Source: ENR-C587 sp942493235 (GTDB lineage Bacteria > Bacteroidota > Ignavibacteria > Kapaibacteriales > UBA2268). From it: a stretch of 64,000 nucleotides of DNA. Of this stretch, positions 18,602 to 27,851 are shown piece by piece (position 1 is the first letter of the stretch; each line of letters starts with the position of its first letter). The position numbers and the translations under genes are program-made. Location of the stretch: assembly GCA_942493235.1 (NCBI GenBank), contig OW818676.1, positions 186,001 through 250,000 of the forward strand, in the 5' to 3' direction. Below the pieces are notes generated by a model that searched no databases, was not told the DNA's origin, and saw nothing but the letters and a program-made list of their open reading frames with translations.

Positions 18602-21600
18602 TTATGGCATTACATTCCAGCCAGCACCGTTCCAAATAATTGTACAACCATGGTTAGGTAGTACGTTAGAACCAATAACTGTTAATGCATTTGCTCTTGA
18701 ATTGATGATGTAAACAACTTGACCAAGTACACCAGTAGGTAATTCAGCAGGTGCAATTGCATTATTTCCAGGAGTAGTAATATCAGTATAGATAATTACT
18801 GCTACGTCATTGAAGTTAGTCAATGTAGTTTTATCTGAACAAGTTGAAGTAGAAAGAACTAATTTAGCATTTACTTGTAAACCGTCATCAACAACTACTA
18901 CTTCAGCAACACCGGCTGTAGCAGCTTTAATAGTTGATCCGGAAGCTAATACCATGTCTGCTCCGTTAGTCATATATAAACCGTCAATTGCATTGCTGCC
19001 ATCAATGTGTAAACCATTTGCAGAAATATGACCTGTAACTGCAGTGAAATCAATAGGATTAGCACCATTAATTGCTACTACGCCAAGTCCATCGTCAGTC
19101 ATTGAACCGTCAACTAAAGTAGTTGTAGCTAAGTTATATCTTGGAACTGCATTATTAGCAGCTGAAGATACAAAAGGATCAGTTTCTGCTGGGAAAGCGA
19201 TAGCAACATCAGTTGCACTTGTAATACGACCGTCAGCATCTACTGTGTAAGTAGGAACTGTAGTAGCATTTCCGTAAGTACCGGCTACAACTGCTGTTGA
19301 AGCTAATTCGTTAGGAGTAACTACGTCAGCTTTTAACTGTAGGTCTAAGTTACCTAATGTATTATTAACACCGATAGCTAAATCAGAAGCAGCGTTCATA
19401 GTAACAGGGATAGTAGTTAAATTAGCATATTGCCAATTTGTACCATCAAATCTCATATAATCGCCATCAACTGTACCATCGTGCATTTCGTTTAATTCAA
19501 CGCCTAAGTCATTAGTTCCGTCGTAAGTATTAACTACATCGAACCAATTAGCTTGAATAAAACCACCGGCAGGAACTAAGTTACCACCAACAGTTGCTGT
19601 ACCGTTAATTGTCATAGCAGCAGAACCAGTAATGTTCAAAGTACCGCCATTAGGAATTACTAAGTTATCAATAGTTGTATTATTGTGGAATACATTATTT
19701 AAACCAGTATATACATTGCTTTCGTCTTCGTAAGCTATTTCAGTTGGTAGATTATCTCTGTCGATTAAACCGGCAGGAGCTAAAGTACCATTGATAGCAG
19801 TTACGATTGAAGCACCAGCTAAAGCGTCAACACTTGTTACTGTTAAACCTGCAGCAAATGTACCGTCAACATCGCCGGCTACGTTTGGAGCTTCTGATTC
19901 TAAAACAACAGCTGTGTTTAATCTGTCAGTATTAATTGTACCAACTGTAGCTAAATCATTAACTGCAGCAACTACCGAAGTACCGGCAACAGTCTGTACA
20001 CCAACTACTGTAGGAGTACCGTAAGTACCTGCTAAATCAGTTCCGGCAGGAACTTCAGTATCAAGAACTACGTTTAGGTCTAATTTAGTTTCGTCAATTA
20101 CTGTAGTAGTTGCAACATCATTTAATGCACTTACTAAGTTATTACCTGCAGTAGCTGCAATAGTAGGATTAGGATAAGTTCCAGCTAAATCACCGGCAGC
20201 TGCATCACCGTCTATTACTAAATTATTAGTACCGGTAACAGTAGCATCATTTATTACTATATCATTGAATGTCTGAATACCAGTCCAAGTATGTGGAGTG
20301 GTTAAGAAATTATTAAATGTATTATCTACATAATTTTTAGTTGCTGCATGACCGGCGGCAGTAGGCTCAGCTACGCCAACAGTTCCAGAGAAAGTAGCAG
20401 TAGTACCTGTTAAATCGCCAGTTACTCCTAAAGTTCCACCAACTGTAGTGTTACCAGTTAGAGTAGTAGCACCGGCTACAGCTAATGTTCCGCCTAATGT
20501 AGTTGGCATGTTAGCAGCTACATTTACAGGAGCATTAAATTGAGCAGGACCAGTTACAGTTAAAGTTGCTAAAGTAGCAGGACCTGAAGATAAAGTACCA
20601 GTAGTAATAGCACCTGTATTAACAGATGGTAAAGTGATACCGGAAGAAATTGAAAGAGGTCCGCCAGCTACGATTGGAGCAGCTAAAGTAACTAAAGAAA
20701 CAGTAGGGTCACCGATATTTACTCTGTCCATACCATAAATAGTATGAGCACCAACTGCACTGTTAGCCCAAATGTCGCCAAATGCTTTAATAGCAGTTTT
20801 GCCATCTGCACCAAGAGCAGTAGCCCAAGCAGGAGTAGCGTCAGTAGAAGTGTTTCTAACTACTAATGCAGCATCTTGATTGTCTAAACCACTTAATGGA
20901 TTGAAAGTAGCACCGGGGATAACGCTTTCGTTTTCGATATACATACCGCGACCAGTAACAGCAGCAGGATTCAAGTCATCATTCTGAACAAGAACTTGAG
21001 CTACATAGTTAGTGCCGGCAGCAGGAGAAGCCATAGCTACTAATGCAGGGTTAGTTTTGCTGTCATTTGCAGCAAGAACACCAACACTTGTAATAGTTGC
21101 AGGAATATTCTCCATTACGTCAGTTACTGTTGATTGATTAACAGCACCAACTACACCAAGATTAGTTTTAGCACCTGTTGCTTCACCAAATAAACCTGTA
21201 GCAACGCCTTTACCATTTAATACTTCTGATTTACCATAAACACCTGCGTGCATAGCAGCCGGAGTAGTTAGAGTAGCATCAGTTGCAGTAGTTACTTCGT
21301 CTTTTGCGAATAAAGCTACAGTATTAAATCCGTCATCATCTGTTACTGTTAAATTAACATTTGCGGATTTGCTTACTTGATTATCAGCAGTATTAACTAT
21401 TGCATTAACTTCTAAAATACCATTAGGTGTACCAGTCTGTGAAGTACCTTCAATAACTGCTACGGATTGATCAGCAAGGTGAGCATTTGTTAAATGCAAC
21501 ATGTGGCCTGGTATAGCAACTTGAGTTGATAAACTAATTGCGTCAGGATTTGTTGCATTTGTTAATACATTATCATTTACGTAAGGAATTGTAAATCCAT

Positions 21601-22537
21601 CGTCATCCATATAACGGAAACGTTGAATATTAGCGTCCCATTTCATGATTTGACCATTTGTAGGAGCTATGTCATGAGTTAAAGTCCAAGCTTGAGTGGC
21701 AACGTCCCAATAGAACATTTGACCAAATACTTCGCCGCCGCCTAATTGTTTAATAGGTGATGGCATTGGACCCCATACTGCATTACCGTCAGCATCAATA
21801 TATAATACATCGTCTTCGTTTGCACCGGCTGTTGCTAAATTATTCGGAGCTACTGCACCATCTTGGATGTGTTCAGTTCCGATAGCACCGTCTTTAATAA
21901 ATAAGTAAGGGAATTCTGAACCTTCCATATCGCCAAAAGCAGGTCCGGCAGGACTTGTTTGGATATGAAGAGCTTGACCCGGAGCTAATTTAGATACAGG
22001 AATACCAAAATCAGGTACTGCTGTAAAATTAACTGTAGGATTTGGATAATTACCGCCTAACATGCCACCGGCAGCTAAAGCAGTTGGATTAAATTTGTTC
22101 CAAGTCAAAACGCCATCAACTACATCTAATGCAGAAGCAGAAGTGTCAGCAGTAACAGCTGCAATTGATTTGAAAGCAAATGGAGTAGCAGTTAATCTGG
22201 TTCTTCTTAGAGTCTCGCCATTATCCAAAGTAACTTCTAACCATAATTCTTTACCAAAATCAATGTTCTGGTCTTGGAATTTTGTATCTTTACCAAGATA
22301 TACGTTAAAATAACTGTTAGCAACAGCTACAGGGAAAGTTTCAGCCCATACAGCCTGTCCACCTTCTTCAGAATAATAAACTTTGAAATTCATCTGCATA
22401 GTTTTGTTAACTACATCACCATTTGCAGCTTTGATACTTCCTTGGAAGTTCAATAGTCCGGCGTCTGTAGCAGAAGCATCACTTGGGCTACCTGCAAGAC
22501 CTAATCCTAATAAACCGAGAAGAAAAAGTTTCTTCAT
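18602..22537 (-). CDS. Secreted tail-fibre-like protein with NYQG-type N-terminal domain (1311 aa)
   Basis: A signal peptide (MKKLFLLGLLGLGLAGSPS) and AGGAG ribosome site define the start. Residues about 27-125 match a widespread secreted N-terminal domain of layout (I/L)NFQGSI...MNFKVYY...AVWAE...YFNVYLG...LWLEV...RTRLTATPFAFKS. The remainder is low-complexity fibre-like sequence rich in Ala, Thr, Val, Asn and Gly, including several GDLAGTYPNPTI / GTYGTPTVVG motifs of the type found in phage tail-fibre and collar proteins. The last about 45 residues (ending CTIIWNGAGWNVMP) resemble the end of the downstream paralogue. No T9SS signal, S74 chaperone domain or catalytic motif was found. No capsid, terminase or tail genes are nearby, so a bacterial surface fibre is more likely than a prophage. 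The T9SS-sorted gene starts 114 nt upstream. Confidence 0.85.
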   Translation of the reverse strand: MKKLFLLGLLGLGLAGSPSDASATDAGLLNFQGSIKAANGDVVNKTMQMNFKVYYSEEGGQAVWAETFPVAVANSYFNVYLGKDTKFQDQNIDFGKELWLEVTLDNGETLRRTRLTATPFAFKSIAAVTADTSASALDVVDGVLTWNKFNPTALAAGGMLGGNYPNPTVNFTAVPDFGIPVSKLAPGQALHIQTSPAGPAFGDMEGSEFPYLFIKDGAIGTEHIQDGAVAPNNLATAGANEDDVLYIDADGNAVWGPMPSPIKQLGGGEVFGQMFYWDVATQAWTLTHDIAPTNGQIMKWDANIQRFRYMDDDGFTIPYVNDNVLTNATNPDAISLSTQVAIPGHMLHLTNAHLADQSVAVIEGTSQTGTPNGILEVNAIVNTADNQVSKSANVNLTVTDDDGFNTVALFAKDEVTTATDATLTTPAAMHAGVYGKSEVLNGKGVATGLFGEATGAKTNLGVVGAVNQSTVTDVMENIPATITSVGVLAANDSKTNPALVAMASPAAGTNYVAQVLVQNDDLNPAAVTGRGMYIENESVIPGATFNPLSGLDNQDAALVVRNTSTDATPAWATALGADGKTAIKAFGDIWANSAVGAHTIYGMDRVNIGDPTVSLVTLAAPIVAGGPLSISSGITLPSVNTGAITTGTLSSGPATLATLTVTGPAQFNAPVNVAANMPTTLGGTLAVAGATTLTGNTTVGGTLGVTGDLTGTTATFSGTVGVAEPTAAGHAATKNYVDNTFNNFLTTPHTWTGIQTFNDIVINDATVTGTNNLVIDGDAAAGDLAGTYPNPTIAATAGNNLVSALNDVATTTVIDETKLDLNVVLDTEVPAGTDLAGTYGTPTVVGVQTVAGTSVVAAVNDLATVGTINTDRLNTAVVLESEAPNVAGDVDGTFAAGLTVTSVDALAGASIVTAINGTLAPAGLIDRDNLPTEIAYEDESNVYTGLNNVFHNNTTIDNLVIPNGGTLNITGSAAMTINGTATVGGNLVPAGGFIQANWFDVVNTYDGTNDLGVELNEMHDGTVDGDYMRFDGTNWQYANLTTIPVTMNAASDLAIGVNNTLGNLDLQLKADVVTPNELASTAVVAGTYGNATTVPTYTVDADGRITSATDVAIAFPAETDPFVSSAANNAVPRYNLATTTLVDGSMTDDGLGVVAINGANPIDFTAVTGHISANGLHIDGSNAIDGLYMTNGADMVLASGSTIKAATAGVAEVVVVDDGLQVNAKLVLSTSTCSDKTTLTNFNDVAVIIYTDITTPGNNAIAPAELPTGVLGQVVYIINSRANALTVIGSNVLPNHGCTIIWNGAGWNVMP

Positions 22538-22651
22538 TTAAATAACTCCTGAAAAATTACACAAAGTTTGTTTTTATTTTTAAATTTAATTTTCAATTTT
22601 AAAATATAATTATCTATATAATACTTTTATAATAGATAATTGTCTATGAGA

Positions 22652-23224
22652 TTATCTAACGATAATCATTACGTTTCTAGCTGTAAAAGCTTGGAAAGAT
22701 TCAGCACCTGCATTTTGTGCAGGACTAACGTTTACTTCATAAATGTATGAACCTGAACTTAGAGCATTATTAGTATTGTCTGTACCGTCCCATACTAAAT
22801 CTTGCTTGCCCATGCTTTGATAACCGTCTAAAATTGTTTTTACCACATTACCAACTACATCATATACCTTTACTGTTACATAAGCAGAACCTTGTAATTC
22901 GTAAGAAATTGTAGTTGAATTGTTGAAGGGATTAGGATAATTAGATACTCTGTCGTTAAAAGAAACAACTTCGTCAACGCCCTGTGTAGTTTCGTTATCT
23001 ACCCAGAAACCTTGACTTAAAGTATAAGCATTTCCTAATTTTACCTCAATTGCTGTCTGACCTACTATGCCGGATACTACATAAGTACCGCCATTTGTAG
23101 GTTGAGCTACCATACCACCGCTGCCAGAAACAGAGCGATAGGTACTTTCATCTGCCTGCAAGCTTGAGCCGGCAAGGACAATAAAAAGTCCTAATAAAAG
23201 GATACTTTTTAGATTTCTAATCAT
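22652..23224 (-). CDS. Small secreted protein with T9SS type A sorting domain (190 aa)
   Basis: The N-terminal signal peptide is MIRNLKSILLLGLFIVLAGS, and AGGAG precedes the ATG. Residues about 28-76 carry a G-rich motif ending YTLSQGFW, a short module common in secreted proteins of this phylum. Residues about 90-190 are a type IX C-terminal domain: NYPNPFNNSTTISYEL, then VYDVVGNVVKTI, then an SGSYIYEV strand near the end. The protein should be exported by Sec, then carried across the outer membrane by T9SS and anchored or released. It is the first gene of the minus-strand surface locus. Its molecular function is unknown. Confidence 0.85.
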   Translation of the reverse strand: MIRNLKSILLLGLFIVLAGSSLQADESTYRSVSGSGGMVAQPTNGGTYVVSGIVGQTAIEVKLGNAYTLSQGFWVDNETTQGVDEVVSFNDRVSNYPNPFNNSTTISYELQGSAYVTVKVYDVVGNVVKTILDGYQSMGKQDLVWDGTDNTNNALSSGSYIYEVNVSPAQNAGAESFQAFTARNVMIIVR

Positions 23225-23855
23225 AATGAAAACTCCTAAAGTGTAGAATTTTTATAATATTTAATTTAATTGATTGTCAAATAACACTTCTTATCCACTA
23301 AAAAACATTCAATTTTTATGCCAATTTACCTCAATTTGTAATATTTTTGTAAATTTACATAAACATTCATTAGAGAACGAGCAAAATTACAACATTTCAA
23401 AATAATATTCAAAAAAAAGTTTAAATATTTTCTGTTATTTTTAGCAATATTTCTCTAATTGCTTCATTTATAAGTGCTTGCACCTATAAAAAAAGTTTTC
23501 TTTTTTTTTAATTTCAACTATTTTGCTCAAAATATCCATTATTACATATTTTTTAAGTAATTATTATCTTAATTCTTAAATTGAAATTATTCTGCTCCCC
23601 CGTATAAGCAAACGTAAATATAAGGTCTTTTTCGTATATTTCCAAATACTTTCTAATATTTCGATTGATTTTTTCGGATATTTTTTGCATATTTATATAT
23701 ATAATCTTAAAAATCATTTTGACGTTATTCTATTCTTTTAAATTGTAATTATTTTATTTATTCTTCCTTTTTTTATTTTTTCGATATTTTACTTATCTTT
23801 CAGCCATTTGATTCTTTATAAATTATGCTTATCGCAAAATGATCCTCTCCCCCAG

Positions 23856-23876
23856 CCCCTCTCCGATGGAGAGGGG
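23856..23876. repeat. GC-rich palindrome
   Basis: Arms CCCCTCTCC and GGAGAGGGG around GAT stand out in AT-rich surroundings. They lie far from either flanking stop codon, so this is a REP-like palindrome rather than a terminator. Confidence 0.55.
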
Positions 23877-23922
23877 AGTAAGATAGAATAGAAAAGAAAT
23901 TTGACTATTCGTTATCTTAAAG

Positions 23923-24319
23923 GAGTTTGTCTAAAATGTTATTATATTGCCAAATAGTCATTCTGAGTTACTGACCACCCGCTACTCGGCTGGTAAAACA
24001 ATACAATGACAACAAAAAAAGAACGTGTATATTGAAAGTTTTTGAAATTGCCTGGGAACGTATTGAAAAGAAGGTAAAAAGACTTGGGTGCATTCTCATT
24101 AATGTGTCTTAAAATTCGAGTGTTAATGAAAACACTTATTGGGATATATTTTCGGATAACACTTTTAAATATCGGATAAATCATTGTGAATATTGCGTTT
24201 ACAAGGACACTCAAGAAAAGATGTCATTAACAGTGTAACGAAGAATCCAGAATTATCAACATGTTAGCTTTATCTGGATTCTTCACTTCGTTCAGAATGA
24301 CAACTTTTTAGATAGTCTC
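23923..24319. repeat. Dispersed palindromic repeat split by about 264 bp
   Basis: The left part (23923-23967) starts GAGTTTGTCTAAAAT and runs to GTCATTCTGAG. The right part (24232-24319) resumes at TGTAACGAAGAATCCAG and runs to GATAGTCTC. Together they rebuild the about 131-bp unit seen elsewhere. The about 264 bp between them have no match to the family and no credible gene. Confidence 0.7.
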
Positions 24320-24362
24320 AAGAAAAAAAGAAAAGAAAATCTCAAAGTAAATATTCTTAAAG

Positions 24363-24380
24363 CCCTCCCCTTGGGGAGGG
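24363..24380. repeat. GC-rich palindrome
   Basis: Arms CCCTCCCC and GGGGAGGG around TT, followed by TTTGGGTGGGG. No gene ends nearby on the minus strand within terminator distance, so a REP-like element is likelier than a terminator. Confidence 0.55.
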
Positions 24381-24403
24381 TTTGGGTGGGGTTTAAGGAT
24401 TTC

Positions 24404-24490
24404 ATCCCCTATCCCCAAATCCCTATCCCCAAATCCCTATCCCCAAATCCCTATCCCCTATCCCCTATCCCCTATCCCCTATCCCCAAAT
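24404..24490. repeat. C-rich short tandem array
   Basis: Units of CCCTATCCCCAAAT (13-14 nt, about four) are followed by about five units of the 8-mer CCCCTATC and a final CCCCAAAT. It lies just upstream of the rsmB-like promoter. Confidence 0.85.
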
Positions 24491-24523
24491 ATTATAGCAA
24501 ACGCTAAATTATTTATTTAGATT

Positions 24524-24553
24524 TTGAATAAACTAATATCAAATGTATATTTG
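24524..24553 (+). promoter_or_regulatory. Bacteroidetes-type promoter of rsmB-like gene
   Basis: TTG at 24524-24526, a 19-nt spacer, then TATATTTG at 24546-24553 match the TTG-N19-TAnnTTTG layout. Start of transcription would be near 24560, only about 17 nt before the ATG. Confidence 0.65.
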
Positions 24554-24576
24554 TATTTTTATTTTCACAAGGCAGT

Positions 24577-25977
24577 ATGAAATTTTCGACCATAATCAGC
24601 CACAGTTACGAGCTTTCGAGAATTATTCGAAAGTCAATGCAGACTTCCGATTCAATTGCATCTGATTACTTTAGAGCCAAAAAATACATTGGTAGCAACG
24701 AGCGGAAAATGATTTCTGAAATTGTTTTTTCTTATCTTAGAACTATATCACTATCCGATTATTTTCTAAAATCCTTCTATCCGAGCGTTTATAAAGATGA
24801 AACCGGCTCTATTGAGAAAATGTTTATATCTGTTGCCATCTCGGTTAAATTTAAGCCTAATCCCTTAATCCTTATTGATAATTTCCTTGCCAAAATAAAT
24901 AAAGAATTTATATGTATTGATAGCGAACTTGAAAGTGCTTTCAGTGAAATATTTACTGATAGCACTTTAGATTTCGCTACTTTTATGGATAATATTAGTA
25001 CTTTTAGCTCAAATTTAGAACTTAATTATAATTCGCAATCGGTTTTAGAGCCCGATTTATACTGCATGCAGCAGCATATAATTAACAGTTTAACGAAAAT
25101 TTATTCTAATTCTCAACTTAATAAACTTGCTCAATCTCTTTTGTCGGCTGCTCCTGTCTGCATCAGAGTAAATAATAGCTTGATTAATACAGATAAAGCA
25201 CAAGCTCAGCTTGCACTCTCTTCGGTAGATACTCATAAATCCCATATTTCTCCTTCGGGACTAATTCTCAACCAACGCACTAACCTTGCTGATAATCAAC
25301 TCTTTAAAGATGGTATGATTGAAATTCAAGATGTTGGTAGCCAATTAATCTCTTTTGCTTTAGCTCCGGAACCAAATACTGTTATTTTAGATGCCTGTGC
25401 CGGTGCCGGTGGTAAAACACTACATATTGCTCAGCTTACTCAAAACTCTTCGTCAATTATTGCTACCGACCTCGAATATAAAAGACTTAAGGAAATACTC
25501 CCAAGAGCTGCAAAAGCCGGTATTACATCCATTCGTACTATTCATCAAAAAAGACCTAATGAGTTACATTTATATACAAAACAAAAATTTGATTATATAC
25601 TGATAGATGCTCCCTGCTCCGGTATGGGGACTGTACGCAGAATGCCAATGCCTAAATGGAGACTTACTCAGAAATTAATCCAAAAACTTCAGTCTAATCA
25701 ACTTGAAATTTTAAAATATTACTCGAAATTTTTAAAAATCAATGGTAAGTTAGTTTATGCAACTTGCTCCTTGCTACCAGAAGAAAATGAAGCAGTTGTA
25801 AATACTTTCCTTAAAGATAACTGCCAATTCAGCCCTGAACCGCTTAAACCGGCATTTAGCCAATATGCTATTAGTATTGAGGATTTAAAAGAAGATGATT
25901 TTATGCTTTATTTGAATCCGGCTACTCATCATTCTGATGGATTTTTTATGGCAAAAATTAAAAGAATAGAGGATTAA
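24577..25977 (+). CDS. rsmB: 16S rRNA (cytosine-C5) methyltransferase, RsmB/NOL1-NOP2-Sun family
   Basis: The enzyme transfers a methyl group from S-adenosylmethionine to C5 of a cytosine in 16S rRNA. The N-terminal half (about 1-150) is helical, like the NusB-type RNA-binding domain of RsmB. The SAM-binding motif is DACAGAGGKT (272-281). The two family cysteines are in DAPCSG (Cys347) and ATCS (Cys397); the second is the usual nucleophile. Length 466 aa fits RsmB (about 430-450). The ATG follows AAGG and a promoter at 24524-24553. Its stop directly abuts the ATG of the HAD gene, so they are probably co-transcribed. RsmB is the best fit, but a related RsmF-type enzyme cannot be excluded. Confidence 0.85.
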   Translation: MKFSTIISHSYELSRIIRKSMQTSDSIASDYFRAKKYIGSNERKMISEIVFSYLRTISLSDYFLKSFYPSVYKDETGSIEKMFISVAISVKFKPNPLILIDNFLAKINKEFICIDSELESAFSEIFTDSTLDFATFMDNISTFSSNLELNYNSQSVLEPDLYCMQQHIINSLTKIYSNSQLNKLAQSLLSAAPVCIRVNNSLINTDKAQAQLALSSVDTHKSHISPSGLILNQRTNLADNQLFKDGMIEIQDVGSQLISFALAPEPNTVILDACAGAGGKTLHIAQLTQNSSSIIATDLEYKRLKEILPRAAKAGITSIRTIHQKRPNELHLYTKQKFDYILIDAPCSGMGTVRRMPMPKWRLTQKLIQKLQSNQLEILKYYSKFLKINGKLVYATCSLLPEENEAVVNTFLKDNCQFSPEPLKPAFSQYAISIEDLKEDDFMLYLNPATHHSDGFFMAKIKRIED

Positions 25978-26619
25978 ATGAATTTAAATAATATAGATAC
26001 GCTTATATTCGACTTCGGCGGTGTCTTGTATAATATTTCGCATAGTGTAACTATTAATCGCTTTTATGCACTATCATCAGAAAAATCTGAATTTAGGAAA
26101 ACCGACAAATCTCACTATTCAAATATTCAATTTTTATTGGATTACGAATTAGGATTAATTGACGATGATACTTTTAGAGCTAAACTAAGAGGATTCTTGG
26201 GCTCTGATGCCGACGATCAACTGCTTGACAATGCTTGGAATGCCACACTAATAGGGATTTTCGACAATTCAATTGAGATTATTTCTAAATTAGCAGAGCA
26301 TTTCGATATTTATTTATTAAGTAATACCAATAGAATACATTTCAAGCATTTCGAACCTAAATGCAAAGAACTATTTTGCCATTTTAAAAAATTATATTTA
26401 TCCTATATGCTGAACTTAAGAAAACCCGATCCGAAAATATTTGAATATGTAATCAATGATTTAAATAAAAATCCTAACAAAATACTATTTATTGACGATA
26501 TAGAGAGCAATTTAACTAGTGCGGAGTCGTTAGGAATAAACACTTTTCATATAAATCAAACTCAATATTTGTCAGATTTATTACACAGTGTCAACACTTA
26601 TACACAACAATTTGATTAA
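25978..26619 (+). CDS. HAD-superfamily phosphatase (HAD-IA, YihX-like)
   Basis: All four HAD motifs are visible: motif I FDFGGVL (nucleophile Asp12, with Gly14 where many phosphatases have the second Asp, as in YihX-type enzymes), motif II LLSNTNR (Ser115), motif III RKPDP (Lys149), and motif IV FIDDIESN (Asp173-Asp174). The 213-residue length with an alpha-helical cap fits subfamily IA. It probably dephosphorylates a small phosphorylated metabolite, for example a sugar phosphate; the substrate cannot be read from sequence. The ATG directly follows the TAA of the rsmB-like gene with no gap, suggesting translational coupling. Confidence 0.85.
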   Translation: MNLNNIDTLIFDFGGVLYNISHSVTINRFYALSSEKSEFRKTDKSHYSNIQFLLDYELGLIDDDTFRAKLRGFLGSDADDQLLDNAWNATLIGIFDNSIEIISKLAEHFDIYLLSNTNRIHFKHFEPKCKELFCHFKKLYLSYMLNLRKPDPKIFEYVINDLNKNPNKILFIDDIESNLTSAESLGINTFHINQTQYLSDLLHSVNTYTQQFD

Positions 26620-26679
26620 ATATCGGCTGTGCTTCTCACAGTATATCAATATGATTGAATATAGGCTGTGCCAATCTAA

Positions 26680-27828
26680 TTACACTTTATCATTATTTGC
26701 CGGCAGACTAACTGTGATTTCGGTACCTAAACCTTTTGTACTGTCAATTGTGATACTACCATTATTCTTTTCAATCATTTCTTTACACAAGACCAAGCCC
26801 AAACCGGTACCGGGTTCGCTCTTTGTACCATTTGTAGTAAATATTTGGTCAATTTTGAATAATCTCGCTAAATTATTCTCAGATATTCCTATACCGGTAT
26901 CTTTTATTTTAATAATTATCAGATTATCGGCTTTGACTGCACTAATTAAAACTTTCCCTAAGTCTTTAGTAAATTTAATTGCATTTGAAATTAAATTTTG
27001 AATTACTTCCCTAAATTGATTTTTATCAGCAAAGCAACATATCCCGGGTTCTACAGCTACTTTTATCTCAATATTTTTAACTTCAGCATTTATTTTTAAG
27101 AAATCTAATGCTTCATTGAGCAGTTCATTGACATCTAATAATTCCGGTGCTAATTCAAAATGCCCCCTTTGAAGTCTTCCCCACTGAAGTATATTTTCCA
27201 AGAACCTAAACTGATTATGCAAACCTTCGTTTAATAGATCAAAGTATTCTTTGATTTCTTCTTTGGGCAGTACTTCAAAATTTTCTTTTACTATCTGAGC
27301 TATTCCCAATAGTCCGTGGAATGGACTTCTCAAATCATGAGATATAACTGAAAGAAACTTATCTTTATCCAGATTTGCATTGGTTAATTGACCGTTTAGC
27401 TGTTTGAGCGATTCTCTTGAATATTTTAATTCCAAATGAGTAATCACCCTTTTTAATAATTCTTTTGGATTAAATGGTTTTGTTATATAATCAACTCCTC
27501 CGGCTTCAAAACCTTTAACAATATCTTCTACTTCGGTTTTTGCAGTTAAAAAGATAATCGGAATTTCTTTTGTATCTGAATTTTCTTTTAATCTACGGCA
27601 TACTTCATATCCGTCCATTTCGGGCATCGAAATATCGAGCAATATTAAATCCGGTGGTTTATTCTCTACTATGGATAGTGCTTGCAGTCCGGATTTTGCA
27701 ATAGCAACTTGAAAACCATGCTCTTGCAAAATGGTACCCAATAACTGCAAATTCTTTGCGATATCATCTACTAATAATATTTTTGAATTCTCAAGAGAAT
27801 AATGTTTTGCTTCTAAATCATTCATCAT
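26680..27828 (-). CDS. Hybrid sensor: receiver domain followed by histidine kinase
   Basis: Residues 15-130 are a response-regulator receiver with DD at 21-22, phospho-acceptor Asp65 (LLDISMPEMDG) and Lys117 (KPF). A coiled linker leads to the HisKA dimerisation helix with His164 (SVISHDLRSPF). The HATPase domain shows N-box NLISNAIKF, G1 DTGIGI and G2 GTGLGL. There is no transmembrane segment or signal peptide, so it is cytoplasmic. Kinases with an N-terminal receiver usually take their input from another kinase by phosphorelay. It is the last gene of a minus-strand operon, 23 nt after the hydrolase gene. Its FLENILQW-x-x-x-QRG segment is shared with the two kinases at 60847 and 62891, indicating paralogy. 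Confidence 0.9.
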   Translation of the reverse strand: MMNDLEAKHYSLENSKILLVDDIAKNLQLLGTILQEHGFQVAIAKSGLQALSIVENKPPDLILLDISMPEMDGYEVCRRLKENSDTKEIPIIFLTAKTEVEDIVKGFEAGGVDYITKPFNPKELLKRVITHLELKYSRESLKQLNGQLTNANLDKDKFLSVISHDLRSPFHGLLGIAQIVKENFEVLPKEEIKEYFDLLNEGLHNQFRFLENILQWGRLQRGHFELAPELLDVNELLNEALDFLKINAEVKNIEIKVAVEPGICCFADKNQFREVIQNLISNAIKFTKDLGKVLISAVKADNLIIIKIKDTGIGISENNLARLFKIDQIFTTNGTKSEPGTGLGLVLCKEMIEKNNGSITIDSTKGLGTEITVSLPANNDKV

Positions 27829-27851
27829 ATTTTCCGATTTATATTCAACTC

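Larger units (their letters stand above)
23225..24576. other. 1.35-kb gene-free, repeat-rich gap between divergent genes
   Basis: The left half is very AT-rich and shows no convincing ORF. The right half holds a palindrome (23856-23876), a split dispersed repeat (23923-24319), a second GC-rich palindrome (24363-24380), a C-rich tandem array (24404-24490) and the promoter of the rsmB-like gene. A 90-codon open frame at 23942-24214 is judged spurious. Confidence 0.7.

Noticed and set aside
15247..22537. Prophage tail-fibre genes
   Set aside because: Both proteins have Sec signal peptides and sit among T9SS surface genes; no terminase, capsid, portal, integrase or lysis gene is nearby.
23942..24214. 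90-codon minus-strand frame
   Set aside because: It overlaps the split repeat and its insertion, has no ribosome site, and looks like random AT-rich translation.
26588..27001. 137-codon plus-strand frame
   Set aside because: It is antisense to the ATPase domain of the hybrid kinase.
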